From a bacterium 210917-DFI.7.65 (GTDB lineage: Bacteria; Bacillota; Clostridia; Oscillospirales; Oscillospiraceae): a stretch of DNA of 64,000 bases. The position numbers and the translations under genes are program-made. Where the stretch lies: the NCBI GenBank assembly GCA_020555865.1, contig JAJCJJ010000001.1:617926-681925 (forward strand), written 5' to 3'. This document shows, in pieces, positions 26,482 to 34,945 of this stretch. Below the pieces are notes generated by a model. It searched no databases. It was not told the DNA's origin and saw nothing but the letters and a program-made list of their open reading frames with translations. Within the stretch, counting starts at the first letter, position 1. Each line of letters begins with the position of its first letter.

Positions 26482-27234
26482 TTGGACAAGGGAAAGATGA
26501 ACCGTGTGACCATCGGCATCACCGTGATGATCCTGTTGGCGGTATTCCTGTTTCTGGGTTATCCGCTGCTTAATCTGGACCGGGAGGAAATTGTCCTTCC
26601 AGGGGAAAATTCTGCCTCTGACATATCGGATCCCGGCGAAGGGGCAGGAGGCGGAAACGCAGTGCAGCGCGTGGAAGTGACGGCGGAGACGGTCGGCCGT
26701 GTGGTGGATACACTGACGCGGCCGGAATCCTATTCCCGCACCATGACGCTGACTACGTTCTGGAGCGGCGGTAGCGGTACGATTACAGTAGAAAGTGCCG
26801 TCAGCGGTGAACTGGTGCGCACGGATCTCACGCTGCCCGGCGGTCAGGTGCGTCATATGCTGCGCACAGACGAGAGTACATATATGTGGTACAACAATGA
26901 GCGCACGTATTCTACGGTGCGTACTGGAGCATTTTCTCAAGATGAAGAGCAGTGGATTCCGACTTATGAGGATCTTGTTGCATTGAAGCCCTCCGAAATT
27001 ACCGATGCCGGCTATGAAACCTATCAGCAGTTGGATTGTATTTACGCCCAAACGAAAGAGGATGACGACGGCTATGCCGAGTGTTATTGGGTATCGGTGG
27101 ATACGGGGCTTTTGGTGGCTGCGCAGCGCCTGCAGAATGGAAATGAGGTCTATCGCATGGAAGGGCTGGAAGTCTCCGTGAGCGTACCGGATGCGGCGCT
27201 GTTTACGCTGCCGGACGGGACGGCTTTGACATGA
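26482..27234 (+). CDS. Membrane-anchored hypothetical protein
   Basis: About 250 residues. The TTG at 26482 has a GGAGGAGGG site 7 bases upstream; an ATG at 26497 is an alternative. A hydrophobic segment, VTIGITVMILLAVFLFLG, near residues 9-26 anchors the protein, followed by an acidic/glycine linker and an extracellular beta-rich domain with many Thr, Ser and Tyr. The domain loosely resembles outer-leaflet carrier or lipoprotein-like folds (LolA-like), but I do not assign one. It closes the trpS-tagO-wecB unit, so a link with envelope assembly is possible. Confidence 0.7.
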   Translation: MDKGKMNRVTIGITVMILLAVFLFLGYPLLNLDREEIVLPGENSASDISDPGEGAGGGNAVQRVEVTAETVGRVVDTLTRPESYSRTMTLTTFWSGGSGTITVESAVSGELVRTDLTLPGGQVRHMLRTDESTYMWYNNERTYSTVRTGAFSQDEEQWIPTYEDLVALKPSEITDAGYETYQQLDCIYAQTKEDDDGYAECYWVSVDTGLLVAAQRLQNGNEVYRMEGLEVSVSVPDAALFTLPDGTALT

Positions 27235-27315
27235 GCGGGCCGTTTTGTTCCCGGGAGAAACGAGGAACTGTTTTTTACCGGGGGCATTTTGTTGCGACAA
27301 GGTTTTGTAAAGTGT

Positions 27316-27341
27316 GCGGCGGCTTTGGCCGCCGCTTTCTT
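27316..27341 (+). terminator. Terminator after the envelope gene cluster
   Basis: Stem GCGGCGGC (27316-27323) with GCCGCCGC (27328-27335), loop TTTG, followed by TTTCTT. Confidence 0.7.
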
Positions 27342-27405
27342 AACTACTATCTCGATTCTCCAGCAGGTTTTAGAAATTTTGAAAAGCAAAGAAGTGTATT
27401 ATTCG

Positions 27406-28806
27406 ATGAGTATTACTGCAACAAAAAACAACAAGCTGGGAACAGAACCGATTCCAGGCCTTTTGTTCCGTATGGCACTGCCGTCAGTTCTGGCTCAGGT
27501 GGTCAATCTTCTCTACAATATGGTGGATCGCGCTTTTGTAGGGCATATTGCAGGCACAGGATCTTTGGCTTTGGCAGGATTGGGTATTGTACTGCCGATT
27601 ACCATGATTGTCACGGCGTTTGCGCAGCTGATTGGTGCAGGCGGCGCGCCCCGTGCCGCTATTGCCATGGGGGAGGGGCACTATGAGAAAGCCGAACAGA
27701 TTCTCGGCCAGTGTACTTGTATGCTTGCTGGTGTTTCTGTGGCGCTTTTTATTGTGTTTCAGGTGTTTTGTGATCCGATCCTGACCCTTTTCGGTGCCAA
27801 TGCACAGACGCTGCCTTATGCCTCGGCTTACCTGCGCATCTATCTGATTGGTACGTTTTTTGTCATGATTGCGCTGGGCCTGAATGCCTTTATCACCAAT
27901 CAGGGGTACGCAAAAACCAGTATGGCCACTACTTGTGTGGGCGCACTGCTGAATCTGATCTTGGATCCCATCTTGATTTACGGTTTTGATATGGGTGTCG
28001 TCGGCGCGGCGGTGGCTACGGTGATTTCTCAAGCTGTTTCGGCGTTGATGGTGCTGGGTTTCCTGATGAGCAAAAAGGGCTTTATACATATCCGCAGAAA
28101 ATGGTTCCGGCTGAAAAAAGATCTGGTGATATCGATTCTGGCGTTGGGTAGTTCGCCCTTTACCATGGGGATTACAGAGTGTGTGGTGCAGCTGACCTAC
28201 AATATCAGCATGGCGCACTATGGATATCTTTATGTTTCTCTGCAGAGCATCCTTTTTTCGCTGATCCAATTTGTCTGGATGCCGCTGAACGGCTTTGCCC
28301 AGGGCGCTTCCCCTATCATCAGCTACAACTACGGTGCCGGGCAGTTGGACCGCTCCCGTGAAACATTCCGGCTTCTGTTCCTGACCGACCTTTTGTTTTC
28401 CATCAGTGCAGTGGCGATTATTGTGGCTTTTCCTGGCGCAGTGCTGCGTATTTTCTCCAACGATGCATCTTTGCTGAACATGGGTGTTCTTCCGCTGCGG
28501 GTGTATATTCTGGGCATGGCGGCCATGGGAGCGCAGAGCGCCTGCCAGAACACCTTCCTGGCGCTGGGACAGGCGAAGATTTCCATGTTTTTGGCCTGCC
28601 TGCGGAAGTTGTTTCTGATCTGGCCGCTGGCACTCATCCTGCCGCATTTGTTCGGACTGGGCGTGTGGGGATTGTTTTTGGCCGAACCGATTGCCGATTT
28701 TACTGCCGGTATCGTCACCTTCACCGTCTTTTGCCTGCGCAGCAGGAAGCTTTTGCACGCCCCGGACGAAACTGATGCGGGCCTGAGGATTAGGCGGCGA
28801 AAGTAA
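27406..28806 (+). CDS. MATE family efflux transporter
   Basis: A 466-residue, twelve-helix multidrug and toxin extrusion protein in the cytoplasmic membrane, driven by Na+ or H+. Family marks are LLFRMALPSVLAQVVNLLYN, VDRAFVGHIAGTGSLALAG, MNGFAQGASP-like sequence (here LNGFAQGASPIISYNYGAGQ) and the repeat of this pattern in the second half. The ATG at 27406 was chosen because MSITATKNNKLG resembles other clostridial members; its ribosome site is weak. No neighbouring regulator is seen. Confidence 0.9.
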   Translation: MSITATKNNKLGTEPIPGLLFRMALPSVLAQVVNLLYNMVDRAFVGHIAGTGSLALAGLGIVLPITMIVTAFAQLIGAGGAPRAAIAMGEGHYEKAEQILGQCTCMLAGVSVALFIVFQVFCDPILTLFGANAQTLPYASAYLRIYLIGTFFVMIALGLNAFITNQGYAKTSMATTCVGALLNLILDPILIYGFDMGVVGAAVATVISQAVSALMVLGFLMSKKGFIHIRRKWFRLKKDLVISILALGSSPFTMGITECVVQLTYNISMAHYGYLYVSLQSILFSLIQFVWMPLNGFAQGASPIISYNYGAGQLDRSRETFRLLFLTDLLFSISAVAIIVAFPGAVLRIFSNDASLLNMGVLPLRVYILGMAAMGAQSACQNTFLALGQAKISMFLACLRKLFLIWPLALILPHLFGLGVWGLFLAEPIADFTAGIVTFTVFCLRSRKLLHAPDETDAGLRIRRRK

Positions 28807-28871
28807 TCCCGTATAGCAGGTGGGAGCGCTGCCTAAGTTCGTTGGAAATTTCACAAAGTTATGAAAATAGA

Positions 28872-28900
28872 TTGACTTTATCAATTTAGTACGCTAAAAT
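28872..28900 (+). promoter_or_regulatory. Promoter of the citrate synthase gene
   Basis: TTGACT (28872-28877), 17-base spacer, TAAAAT (28895-28900), 33 bases before the ATG. Confidence 0.7.
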
Positions 28901-28932
28901 AATATTAATATCCAAAGACAGGAGGCTTTTCC

Positions 28933-30327
28933 ATGGAGCGTTTTAAGGATGCGTTGACACGCGCAAAGCAAACCAGAGAGACCATTTCCAATTATGCGCG
29001 GCACAGCAGCGCCTTGTGCTATAAGCATGATACGATTGACGATGCGCTGTTTAACCGGTGTCACGTGTTTCGCGGTCTGCGCGACAAACAGGGACACGGC
29101 GTTGTTACAGGTATTACAAATATATCCCGCGTTGATGGACGAAAAGTTGTCGATGGAAAAGAAGTTGCCTGTGACGGACGACTGCTGTATCGTGGATACA
29201 ATGTAATTGATTTGGTGCGTAACTGTATCAGCAGCGGCGGGTTTGGATTTGAAGAGGTGGCGTATCTTTTGCTGTTTGGGGAATTGCCGGACAAATGGCA
29301 GCTGGAAGAATTCCGCAGTATTTTATGCGATTGCCGTCGGCTGCCTGAGGATTTCACCCGTGATGTCATTATGAAAGGCGCTACCAGCGATCTCATGAAC
29401 TCCATGGCAAAAAGCGTGCTGAGCCTGGCGTCCTATGACCCCAGCGCCATGGATATTTCCGTGCCCAATGTGCTGCGCCAGTGCCTGCAGCTGATCAGTG
29501 TGTTCCCCCTGCTGGCCATTTATGGCTATCAGTCTTACAATCATTACCTATGTGATGATTCGCTTTATATCCACCGGCCCGATCCCCAGCTCTCCACAGC
29601 GGAAAATATGCTGCGTCTGCTCCGGCCGGATTGCAGTTATACAGAGACAGAAGCCCATGTTTTGGATGCGGCTTTAATTCTGCACATGGAGCATGGCGGC
29701 GGAAACAATTCTACGTTTACGACGCGGGTGGTTACCTCTGCTGGATCAGATACTTATTCCGTTATGGCTGCGGCATTGACTTCTCTGAAAGGACCCAAGC
29801 ATGGTGGAGCCAATATAAAAGTCATGGAGATGATGAAAGACCTCAAAGAGTCTGTAAAGGATACGACCAACGAAACACAGGTTCGTGATTATCTTGCGAA
29901 ACTTTTGGACGGAAAGGCATTTGATCATAAAGGCCTGATTTACGGATTGGGACATGCCATTTATGCGGTATCGGATCCACGGGCAGAGGTTTTCAGGGGA
30001 TATGTACAGAAATTGGCGGAAGAAAAGGGCCGCATGGAAGACTTTGCACTTTATTCCAACATTGAGCGCATGGCGCCGGAACTGATCAATGAGCGCCGAA
30101 AAATTTACAAAGGCGTCTGCGTCAATGTGGACTTTTACAGCGGCTTTGTCTATAGTATGCTGGATATCCCTGTGGAGCTTTATACGCCGATTTTCGCCGT
30201 GGCCCGGTCTGTGGGTTGGAGCGCCCATCGGCTGGAAGAACTGGTGAATATGGATAAAATCATCCGCCCGGCCTATGAAAGCGTAATCGAGGATGAACGC
30301 GCGTATGTCCCGCTGGAAAAGCGCTGA
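28933..30327 (+). CDS. gltA: Citrate synthase
   Basis: A 464-residue citrate/2-methylcitrate synthase that condenses acetyl-CoA with oxaloacetate. The catalytic triad is present: H290 in GPKHGGANIKV, H341 in YGLGHAIY and D400 in VNVDFYSGFVY. ILHMEHGGGNNSTFTTRVV is the large-domain signature. It is longer than the usual 370-430 residues because of an N-terminal extension of about 60 residues, a feature of some clostridial enzymes. AGGAGG precedes the start. No aconitase or isocitrate dehydrogenase is adjacent; the likely job is glutamate precursor supply. Confidence 0.95.
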   Translation: MERFKDALTRAKQTRETISNYARHSSALCYKHDTIDDALFNRCHVFRGLRDKQGHGVVTGITNISRVDGRKVVDGKEVACDGRLLYRGYNVIDLVRNCISSGGFGFEEVAYLLLFGELPDKWQLEEFRSILCDCRRLPEDFTRDVIMKGATSDLMNSMAKSVLSLASYDPSAMDISVPNVLRQCLQLISVFPLLAIYGYQSYNHYLCDDSLYIHRPDPQLSTAENMLRLLRPDCSYTETEAHVLDAALILHMEHGGGNNSTFTTRVVTSAGSDTYSVMAAALTSLKGPKHGGANIKVMEMMKDLKESVKDTTNETQVRDYLAKLLDGKAFDHKGLIYGLGHAIYAVSDPRAEVFRGYVQKLAEEKGRMEDFALYSNIERMAPELINERRKIYKGVCVNVDFYSGFVYSMLDIPVELYTPIFAVARSVGWSAHRLEELVNMDKIIRPAYESVIEDERAYVPLEKR

Positions 30328-30421
30328 TCCTTTTTCAGAGAAATTGAAACGAAACCCGATGCGTGCCTAAGCGCTCCGTCCATAGGGAAACGAACTGAAC
30401 CCAGGGACATTGCCGATACGG

Positions 30422-30466
30422 AACAAAGCCACACAAGAGCTACAAACTCTTGTGTGGCTTTGTTTA
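30422..30466 (+). terminator. Long hairpin downstream of citrate synthase
   Basis: AACAAAGCCACACAAGAG (30422-30439) pairs perfectly with 30447-30464, loop CTACAAA, and the last bases merge into TTT. An 18-base perfect stem about 95 bases after the stop is a probable terminator, possibly bidirectional. Confidence 0.6.
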
Positions 30467-30858
30467 TGCAAATCTGATTGATTTAAGGAAAGCGCTTTTA
30501 TTCCATTGAGCTGAGAATGCCTTTCGTTCCTCCATGCATTTTCTGCTGCCGTTCTCTCCGAAAGCGGTTCCTGCTTCATTCCTGCGGCGTGTTCCGACGT
30601 TGGTACGTTCCCCCTAAGACACTTTGGATCAGGTTCTTGGCGTTGCTTCCCAGGCGGGGCTATTCCTTTCGGATGGTCGCTTGGTTTTCAAGATGCCGTT
30701 CACTGATGAACTGCTCTAAGTGCAGGCATTTTTGATCGCTCGCGCCCTATATTCAAAAAGCAGGGAATCCGTCCGGAAAACTCTCTGTTTCCAGGCGCTG
30801 CGAATCGTGGTAAAATAAACATAAAAGTCGGCTTTCAAGCCGTAGGAGGATATCATCC
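30466..30858. other. Unassigned intergenic region at the left edge of the AT-rich island
   Basis: About 390 bases without a credible gene. The minus strand holds a stop-interrupted, protein-like reading between 30370 and 30740 (for example EPLSERTAAENAWRNERHS) with no start or ribosome site, as in old mobile-element DNA. TGGTAAAAT near 30810 may be the -10 of the following gene. I did not recognise a known structured RNA. Confidence 0.4.
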
Positions 30859-31554
30859 ATGAGAATCGGAATTATATGTGCGGGCGATGAAGAACTTGCC
30901 CCATTTTTACCCTTGATTAATAATTGTAAGATAACAGAAAAGGCTATGCTGAAATTTTATGCTGGACAGATCGAGGGCGCAGAAGTTGTTGCCTTGTTTT
31001 CTGGCGTGTGTAAAGTAAACGCTACCATAGCGGCACAACTTTTGATAGACGTATTTTGTGTGGATATCATTATCAATTCAGGGACGGCGGGCGGTATAGA
31101 GCCAGACCTTGAAATATTTGATACAGTCATCTCCACAGAAGTTTGTTACCATGATGTTGCACCGGACATTTTGACGGAATTTCATCCGTGGATGAAATCC
31201 GTATTTTTTACGGCAGACCCAAGGCTGATAAATCTGTCAAAGGCTGCTGTTGATAAGCTTATGCCCTCTGAAAAGGTGGTTTGGGGCCGGATGGTATCGG
31301 GGGAACCATTTATAACCGATGATGGGCGGCAAAAAATTTGTAATAAATTTGCGCCATTGACGGTGGATATGGAAACTGCAGGTATTGCTCATGTGTGCTA
31401 TGTGAATGGCATACCATTTATCGCGATTCGATGTGTGACCGATACTGCAGAGCACAGCGGGATTGGCAATTTTGACGAAAACTGCGCTGAAGCCTCAGCT
31501 ATTGCAAAGGACATTACGGTTGCTTTGCTGAGAGAAATTAGAAAATCGTGGTAA
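30859..31554 (+). CDS. mtnN: 5'-methylthioadenosine/S-adenosylhomocysteine nucleosidase
   Basis: A 231-residue nucleosidase of the MTAN/Pfs family, which cleaves adenine from MTA and SAH. The catalytic acid lies in ICAGDEELAPF, purine and substrate residues in NSGTAGGIEPDL, the glutamate in VDMETAGIAHVCY, and the catalytic Asp in AIRCVTDTAEHSG. AGGAGG precedes the ATG by 9 bases. Its AT-rich codon use differs from the flanking core genes and matches the GNAT gene downstream, suggesting both came in by transfer. A housekeeping copy may lie elsewhere. Confidence 0.9.
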   Translation: MRIGIICAGDEELAPFLPLINNCKITEKAMLKFYAGQIEGAEVVALFSGVCKVNATIAAQLLIDVFCVDIIINSGTAGGIEPDLEIFDTVISTEVCYHDVAPDILTEFHPWMKSVFFTADPRLINLSKAAVDKLMPSEKVVWGRMVSGEPFITDDGRQKICNKFAPLTVDMETAGIAHVCYVNGIPFIAIRCVTDTAEHSGIGNFDENCAEASAIAKDITVALLREIRKSW

Positions 31555-31572
31555 GAGCCAAGGAAATTAAAA

Positions 31573-32060
31573 ATGAAGAAGCGGCATGACCGCCGACTAT
31601 TTGCTGGGATGGTTGCCGATCTTGCAGACCTGCATTTGAGTGATAAATTCATTGACCTGTTGAAAACGAGAAGGTTGACGCGGCCTTGTTCTATAGATTT
31701 GCCGCACACAGGGATTTTGTCAAACTGCAGGCGGATCTTGAAATCTATGTGAACGGTATTGCCACCGGGCGAATCCGAAATCTGAACGCGTGGATTGATA
31801 CAGCAAGAGTAAAATCATGGAGAATTGTCGGCCGGGAGAGCATGATGGAACCGCTTCTCTGCTGAATGCAGTCCGTGTGCAGGAGGGCATGTATTCAGTT
31901 GCCGGGTACATGACGACAGAGACGGTATTATGGCGGATATACAGGAAACCCACAGCCGGACGGAGGGCGCTCCGAAGAATTTCGTTGCCGCTGAACTGAA
32001 CAAAAGTTGGACGAGACGGCGAATTTTAAGGGCTGCCGTCTGGAACAATGGCTGTTGATT
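31573..32060 (+). pseudogene. Frameshifted remnants of a mobile-element-type gene
   Basis: Three reading frames in turn look coding. From 31573 the frame reads MVADLADLHLSDKFIDLLKT after a short start. A second frame (about 31667-31865) reads KVDAALFYRFAAHRDFVKLQ and then LNAWIDTARVKSWRIVGRES. A third (about 31915-32055) includes MADIQETHSRTEGAPKNFVA. No single frame is intact, and the ribosome site is poor. The composition resembles accessory proteins of conjugative elements, but I cannot name the family. At least two frameshifts or deletions are needed to join the pieces. Confidence 0.5.
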
Positions 32061-32178
32061 GATTGCAAGCAAAACCGTTTTCCCTATAACCGGCTGACAA
32101 AAGAAAAACAGTGGCTGATACAGATAGGTTCAAAATCTGATTTTATAAAATTACACATATTACAACGAGGAAAGAAAA

Positions 32179-33246
32179 ATGAAAATTATTGAAGTAAAGA
32201 ATAGGACACCAGATTTAACAAATCGGTTGCTGTCAGTATGGGAAAGTTCTGTAAGAGCGACCCACCTGTTTCTGTCGGATGGTGAAATTCAAAGCATTAA
32301 AGAGTATGTCCCGCAGGCGTTGAATGGGGTTGCTCATTTGGTGGTTGCGGAAGACGAAGCAGGCCGCGCCGTAGCCTTTATGGGCGTTGAGGATGGATCG
32401 CTGGAAATGCTGTTCATTGCACCGGAAGAACGAGGGAAAGGGCTGGGAAAACGCCTAATCGAATATGGAATTGAAAAATATGCTGTGGAACGATTGGCGG
32501 TCAACGAGCAGAACCCGCGGGCAAAAGGTTTTTATGAGCACATGGGCTTTCGGGTTTATAAAAGAACAGACTATGACGAGCAGGGAAACCCTTATCCGCT
32601 TTTATACATGAGCCGTACACAAAAGCCTATGGAGAATTTAGATAACAGAGAAAACCAGATGAATACGCCCACTTTAGAAACAGAGCGTTTGATTTTAAGA
32701 AAATTTACAGAACAGGATATGGAAGCGCTGTTCTTTATTCTTCAGGACGAAGAAGTCAATCAGTTTTTGCCCTGGTATCCTGTAAAAAACATGGAAGAAA
32801 CGGAGCGGTTTTATGAGGAGCGGTATGCTGCAAAATACACTCAGCCGCAAGCCTATGCCTATGCGATCTGTCTGAAAGAGGACAATTATCCCATCGGCTA
32901 CATCAAAGTGGATATGGAAGAACACCACGATTTTGGCTATGGACTTCGTAAAGAATTTTGGCATAAAGGAATCGTGACGGAAGCGGGCAAAGCGGTTATC
33001 GAGCAGGTAAAAAAGGACGGCCTGCCCTATATTACGGCCACCCATGACAGGAACAATCCCAGAAGCGGCGGCGTCATGCGAAATGTGGGTATGAAATACC
33101 AATATTCTTACGAGGAACAATGGCAGCCGAAAAACATTTTGGTGACCTTTCGGACTTACCAACTTAACCTTGACGGCAATGAAAGCCGGGTCTATAGAAA
33201 CTATTGGGATCATTCAGCTATTCATTTTGTTGAGCCGAATCTATGA
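32179..33246 (+). CDS. Tandem GNAT acetyltransferase (two fused domains)
   Basis: A 355-residue protein with two GNAT domains. Residues 1-150 include the acetyl-CoA loop IAPEERGKGLGKRLIEYGI and NPRAKGFYEHMGF. From M161 a second, RimJ/RimL-type domain begins with TPTLETERLILRKFTEQDM and contains YGLRKEFWHKGIVTEAG. Each half would be a complete protein alone; the linker is Gln/Asn-rich. The fusion may be natural or the result of a lost stop codon. Substrates are unknown. A GAGGAAAG site precedes the start. AT-rich composition marks it as part of the accessory island. Confidence 0.85.
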   Translation: MKIIEVKNRTPDLTNRLLSVWESSVRATHLFLSDGEIQSIKEYVPQALNGVAHLVVAEDEAGRAVAFMGVEDGSLEMLFIAPEERGKGLGKRLIEYGIEKYAVERLAVNEQNPRAKGFYEHMGFRVYKRTDYDEQGNPYPLLYMSRTQKPMENLDNRENQMNTPTLETERLILRKFTEQDMEALFFILQDEEVNQFLPWYPVKNMEETERFYEERYAAKYTQPQAYAYAICLKEDNYPIGYIKVDMEEHHDFGYGLRKEFWHKGIVTEAGKAVIEQVKKDGLPYITATHDRNNPRSGGVMRNVGMKYQYSYEEQWQPKNILVTFRTYQLNLDGNESRVYRNYWDHSAIHFVEPNL

Positions 33247-33675
33247 GCAATTTTAGGATGTGAGAAAATAGGGAATTAGTTGGAAATTAATGCTAAGTGC
33301 GACGTATTTATCTATGAGTGCAGCACAGGGCAAAGTCAGCCGGGACAACTAAGCTCAAAAGAAACGGCACATGAAATGTGCCGTCGGTGACAGCCTTCCC
33401 AGCCTTTACGAAACAACAACCAAGGCGGGAAAGCTTTGAAATGGATTTTCCCCGCCCATTTCAACTGCGATAACAAACATCCCAAAATCAAAAATTGAGC
33501 GGTCAGGCACTTTAAGAGGGGAGCCGCCAGCCGTACCGGCAGGTGTTATAACACTGCGCCCTGCAAACAGGGATGTGAGCCAATGGGGCCCTTTTGGCTC
33601 CCTACAAATTACAGGGGGAGCAGCTCTGCCGCCGGTCTGCGGTCTTCTGTGTCATCAGGCTGCAGCAAAAGAGGA
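33247..33675. other. Intergenic region at the right edge of the island
   Basis: About 430 bases with no credible gene. Short stop-interrupted readings such as MSAAQGKVSRDN and SSKETAHEMCRR recall the ends of genes in clostridial conjugative elements, but this is only an impression. A small GGCACAT/ATGTGCC hairpin lies near 33365-33381. Confidence 0.35.
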
Positions 33676-33717
33676 AACTGGGGCTGTGAACGATTGATCA
33701 CAGCCCCAGTTGTTTTT
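33676..33717 (+). terminator. Strong terminator at the island boundary
   Basis: Stem AACTGGGGCTGTGA (33676-33689) with perfect complement 33698-33711, 8-base loop, then GTTTTTT. It also lies just beyond the stop of the minus-strand gene at 33722 and may serve both strands. Confidence 0.75.
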
Positions 33718-33721
33718 TGTA

Positions 33722-34021
33722 CTATAGGATCAAGAGCAGCCCTAAAGCGATCATCAACTCTTCATCTTTACTCCCGCCTTCGGTGAACAGGAGAAACAGG
33801 ATCAGCAGAAGCAGCAGGTCGCCGGTGTCAACGTCCGCCATGCCGAGTTTGCCCAGAATGCGGCGTAGGAAACCAATGTCTGCTCCTCCGAAAGACGGCG
33901 GGCCGGGAGGAGGAGGGGGGCCGCAGGAATAAGGGCTGTCTTCTGCGGGCGCGTCCTCTTCGCGGATGCGTGTAAAGCCCCCCTGCTGATCCCGTATGTA
34001 GCGGTTATACATGCTGTTCAC
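33722..34021 (-). CDS. Small hypothetical protein with Pro-rich linker and C-terminal membrane segment
   Basis: A 99-residue protein. The N-terminus is polar, then comes a CGPPPPPGPPSFGG linker, then an amphipathic stretch (FLRRILGKLGM) and a leucine-rich hydrophobic helix (LLLLLILFLLF, residues 70-80) with a second hydrophobic end. It overlaps the upstream gene by 17 bases, so the pair is co-translated. I know no assigned function. The pairing with the next two genes suggests a small complex or coat-like assembly, but that is inference. Confidence 0.6.
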   Translation of the reverse strand: MNSMYNRYIRDQQGGFTRIREEDAPAEDSPYSCGPPPPPGPPSFGGADIGFLRRILGKLGMADVDTGDLLLLLILFLLFTEGGSKDEELMIALGLLLIL

Positions 34022-34424
34022 CTAACCCTTTGAAAAATACTTTGCCCACGCGGAACAAACGGGCCAGGCGCAGTGCGCTGTCTACCTTGCTCTGTCGTTC
34101 CGGCTTCAAAAAGGGTTTGAGGGCATACAGCAGCTGGGTGCTTTCGTCATTACTGCTGCGGTTCATCTCCTGCAGCAACGGAAGAAAACGGGCGATGGTA
34201 TTCATATCCAGCCCGCCCAGCAGCGAAGAGAGATCCGGTATCGCACCTCCACCGCCCGGCGGCGCGGACTGCTGTGAGGGTGGCGGAGGCGGCGCCTGTG
34301 CTTCTTCGTCGGTGGGAACTTCAGCCGCGTTTTGCGCGGAGAGCATCTGGGCCAGCTGGGCCACCTGCTGCATACTCTCCGGAGAAGAGAGGATCGCATT
34401 TAGTTTTTCCTCAAAGTCTGCCAC
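34005..34424 (-). CDS. Hypothetical protein with N-terminal helical motif and Pro/Gly-rich linker
   Basis: A 139-residue soluble protein. The N-terminus, MADFEEKLNAILSSPESMQQ, and LAQMLSAQN form a short helical motif. A low-complexity APPPPPSQQSAPPGGGG linker (about residues 44-60) joins it to a helical C-terminal half with LNMNTIARFLPLLQ-like sequence and a basic end. GGAGG lies before the start. The overall plan, helical head, Pro/Gly linker and helical tail, is repeated in the neighbouring genes. Function unknown. Confidence 0.65.
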   Translation of the reverse strand: MADFEEKLNAILSSPESMQQVAQLAQMLSAQNAAEVPTDEEAQAPPPPPSQQSAPPGGGGAIPDLSSLLGGLDMNTIARFLPLLQEMNRSSNDESTQLLYALKPFLKPERQSKVDSALRLARLFRVGKVFFKGLGEQHV

Positions 34425-34498
34425 ACGGCGCCGCCTCCTTTGCTGAAATTTTGTGAAAGCGGCGCAGCTGTTGCAGCGCCGCTTCCGCGCGGAATGGG

Positions 34499-34750
34499 TC
34501 AGTTGATCTGGTCGTTGATTTTATGGACGAGCTTGGCGCCCTCCTCGGACTGCATCACTTTCGCGAGCATATGTACGATATCGGCAGTATTGCCTTTGGC
34601 TGCGGCTGCGGCTGCCTGATTCAGCTGGCCGCCGCCGTCCTTGGTTAGCATGGCCAGCAGGCGCTGTCCATCCGGCGAAGTCATCAGCTGCTGTACCAGG
34701 GCCTTGTTCTGCTGTATTTTTTTGATCTGTTCCTGAAGCTCCAAATTCAT
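34499..34750 (-). CDS. Small hypothetical helical protein (83 aa)
   Basis: MNLELQEQIKKIQQNKALVQ starts at an ATG with AAAAGGAG immediately upstream (a short 3-base spacing). It is rich in Gln, Ala and Leu: QLMTSPDGQRLLAMLTKDGG and AAAAAAKGNTADIVHMLAKV follow. It shares the SPxxxxxLLAML / SPESMQQVAQL type of repeat with the protein encoded at 34005-34424, so the two may be paralogous at their N-termini. A GC-rich hairpin (34457-34485) lies between them. Function unknown. Confidence 0.6.
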   Translation of the reverse strand: MNLELQEQIKKIQQNKALVQQLMTSPDGQRLLAMLTKDGGGQLNQAAAAAAKGNTADIVHMLAKVMQSEEGAKLVHKINDQIN

Positions 34751-34837
34751 CGGCTCCTTTTCGAGATAGTCTAATGCAGTATATGAACCAGGAGAGGAAA
34801 AGTTCCCTGATTTTGCAGCAGTCTTTTCCAATTGTGC

Positions 34838-34876
34838 AAAAAACGGCCGCCGGACGGTAGGGGGAGCGTCCGGCGG
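34838..34876 (-). terminator. Terminator of nth
   Basis: CCGCCGGACG (34847-34856) pairs with 34867-34876; on the minus strand it is followed by a TTTTTT tract at 34838-34843. Confidence 0.8.
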
Positions 34877-34945
34877 CGGTCGAAGGACTGCAGAAAAAGA
34901 GGGGAGGGAACTGCCGCTGCAGCCTGTCCATGGTTTCGTCTTCGT

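Noticed and set aside
27484-28884. A 466-codon antisense frame opposite the MATE transporter
   Set aside because: It is a shadow of hydrophobic codons on the other strand; no start signal is present.
30600-30740. An rRNA- or tmRNA-like element in the gap before mtnN
   Set aside because: Phrases looked familiar, but no conserved rRNA, tmRNA or SRP core could be matched.
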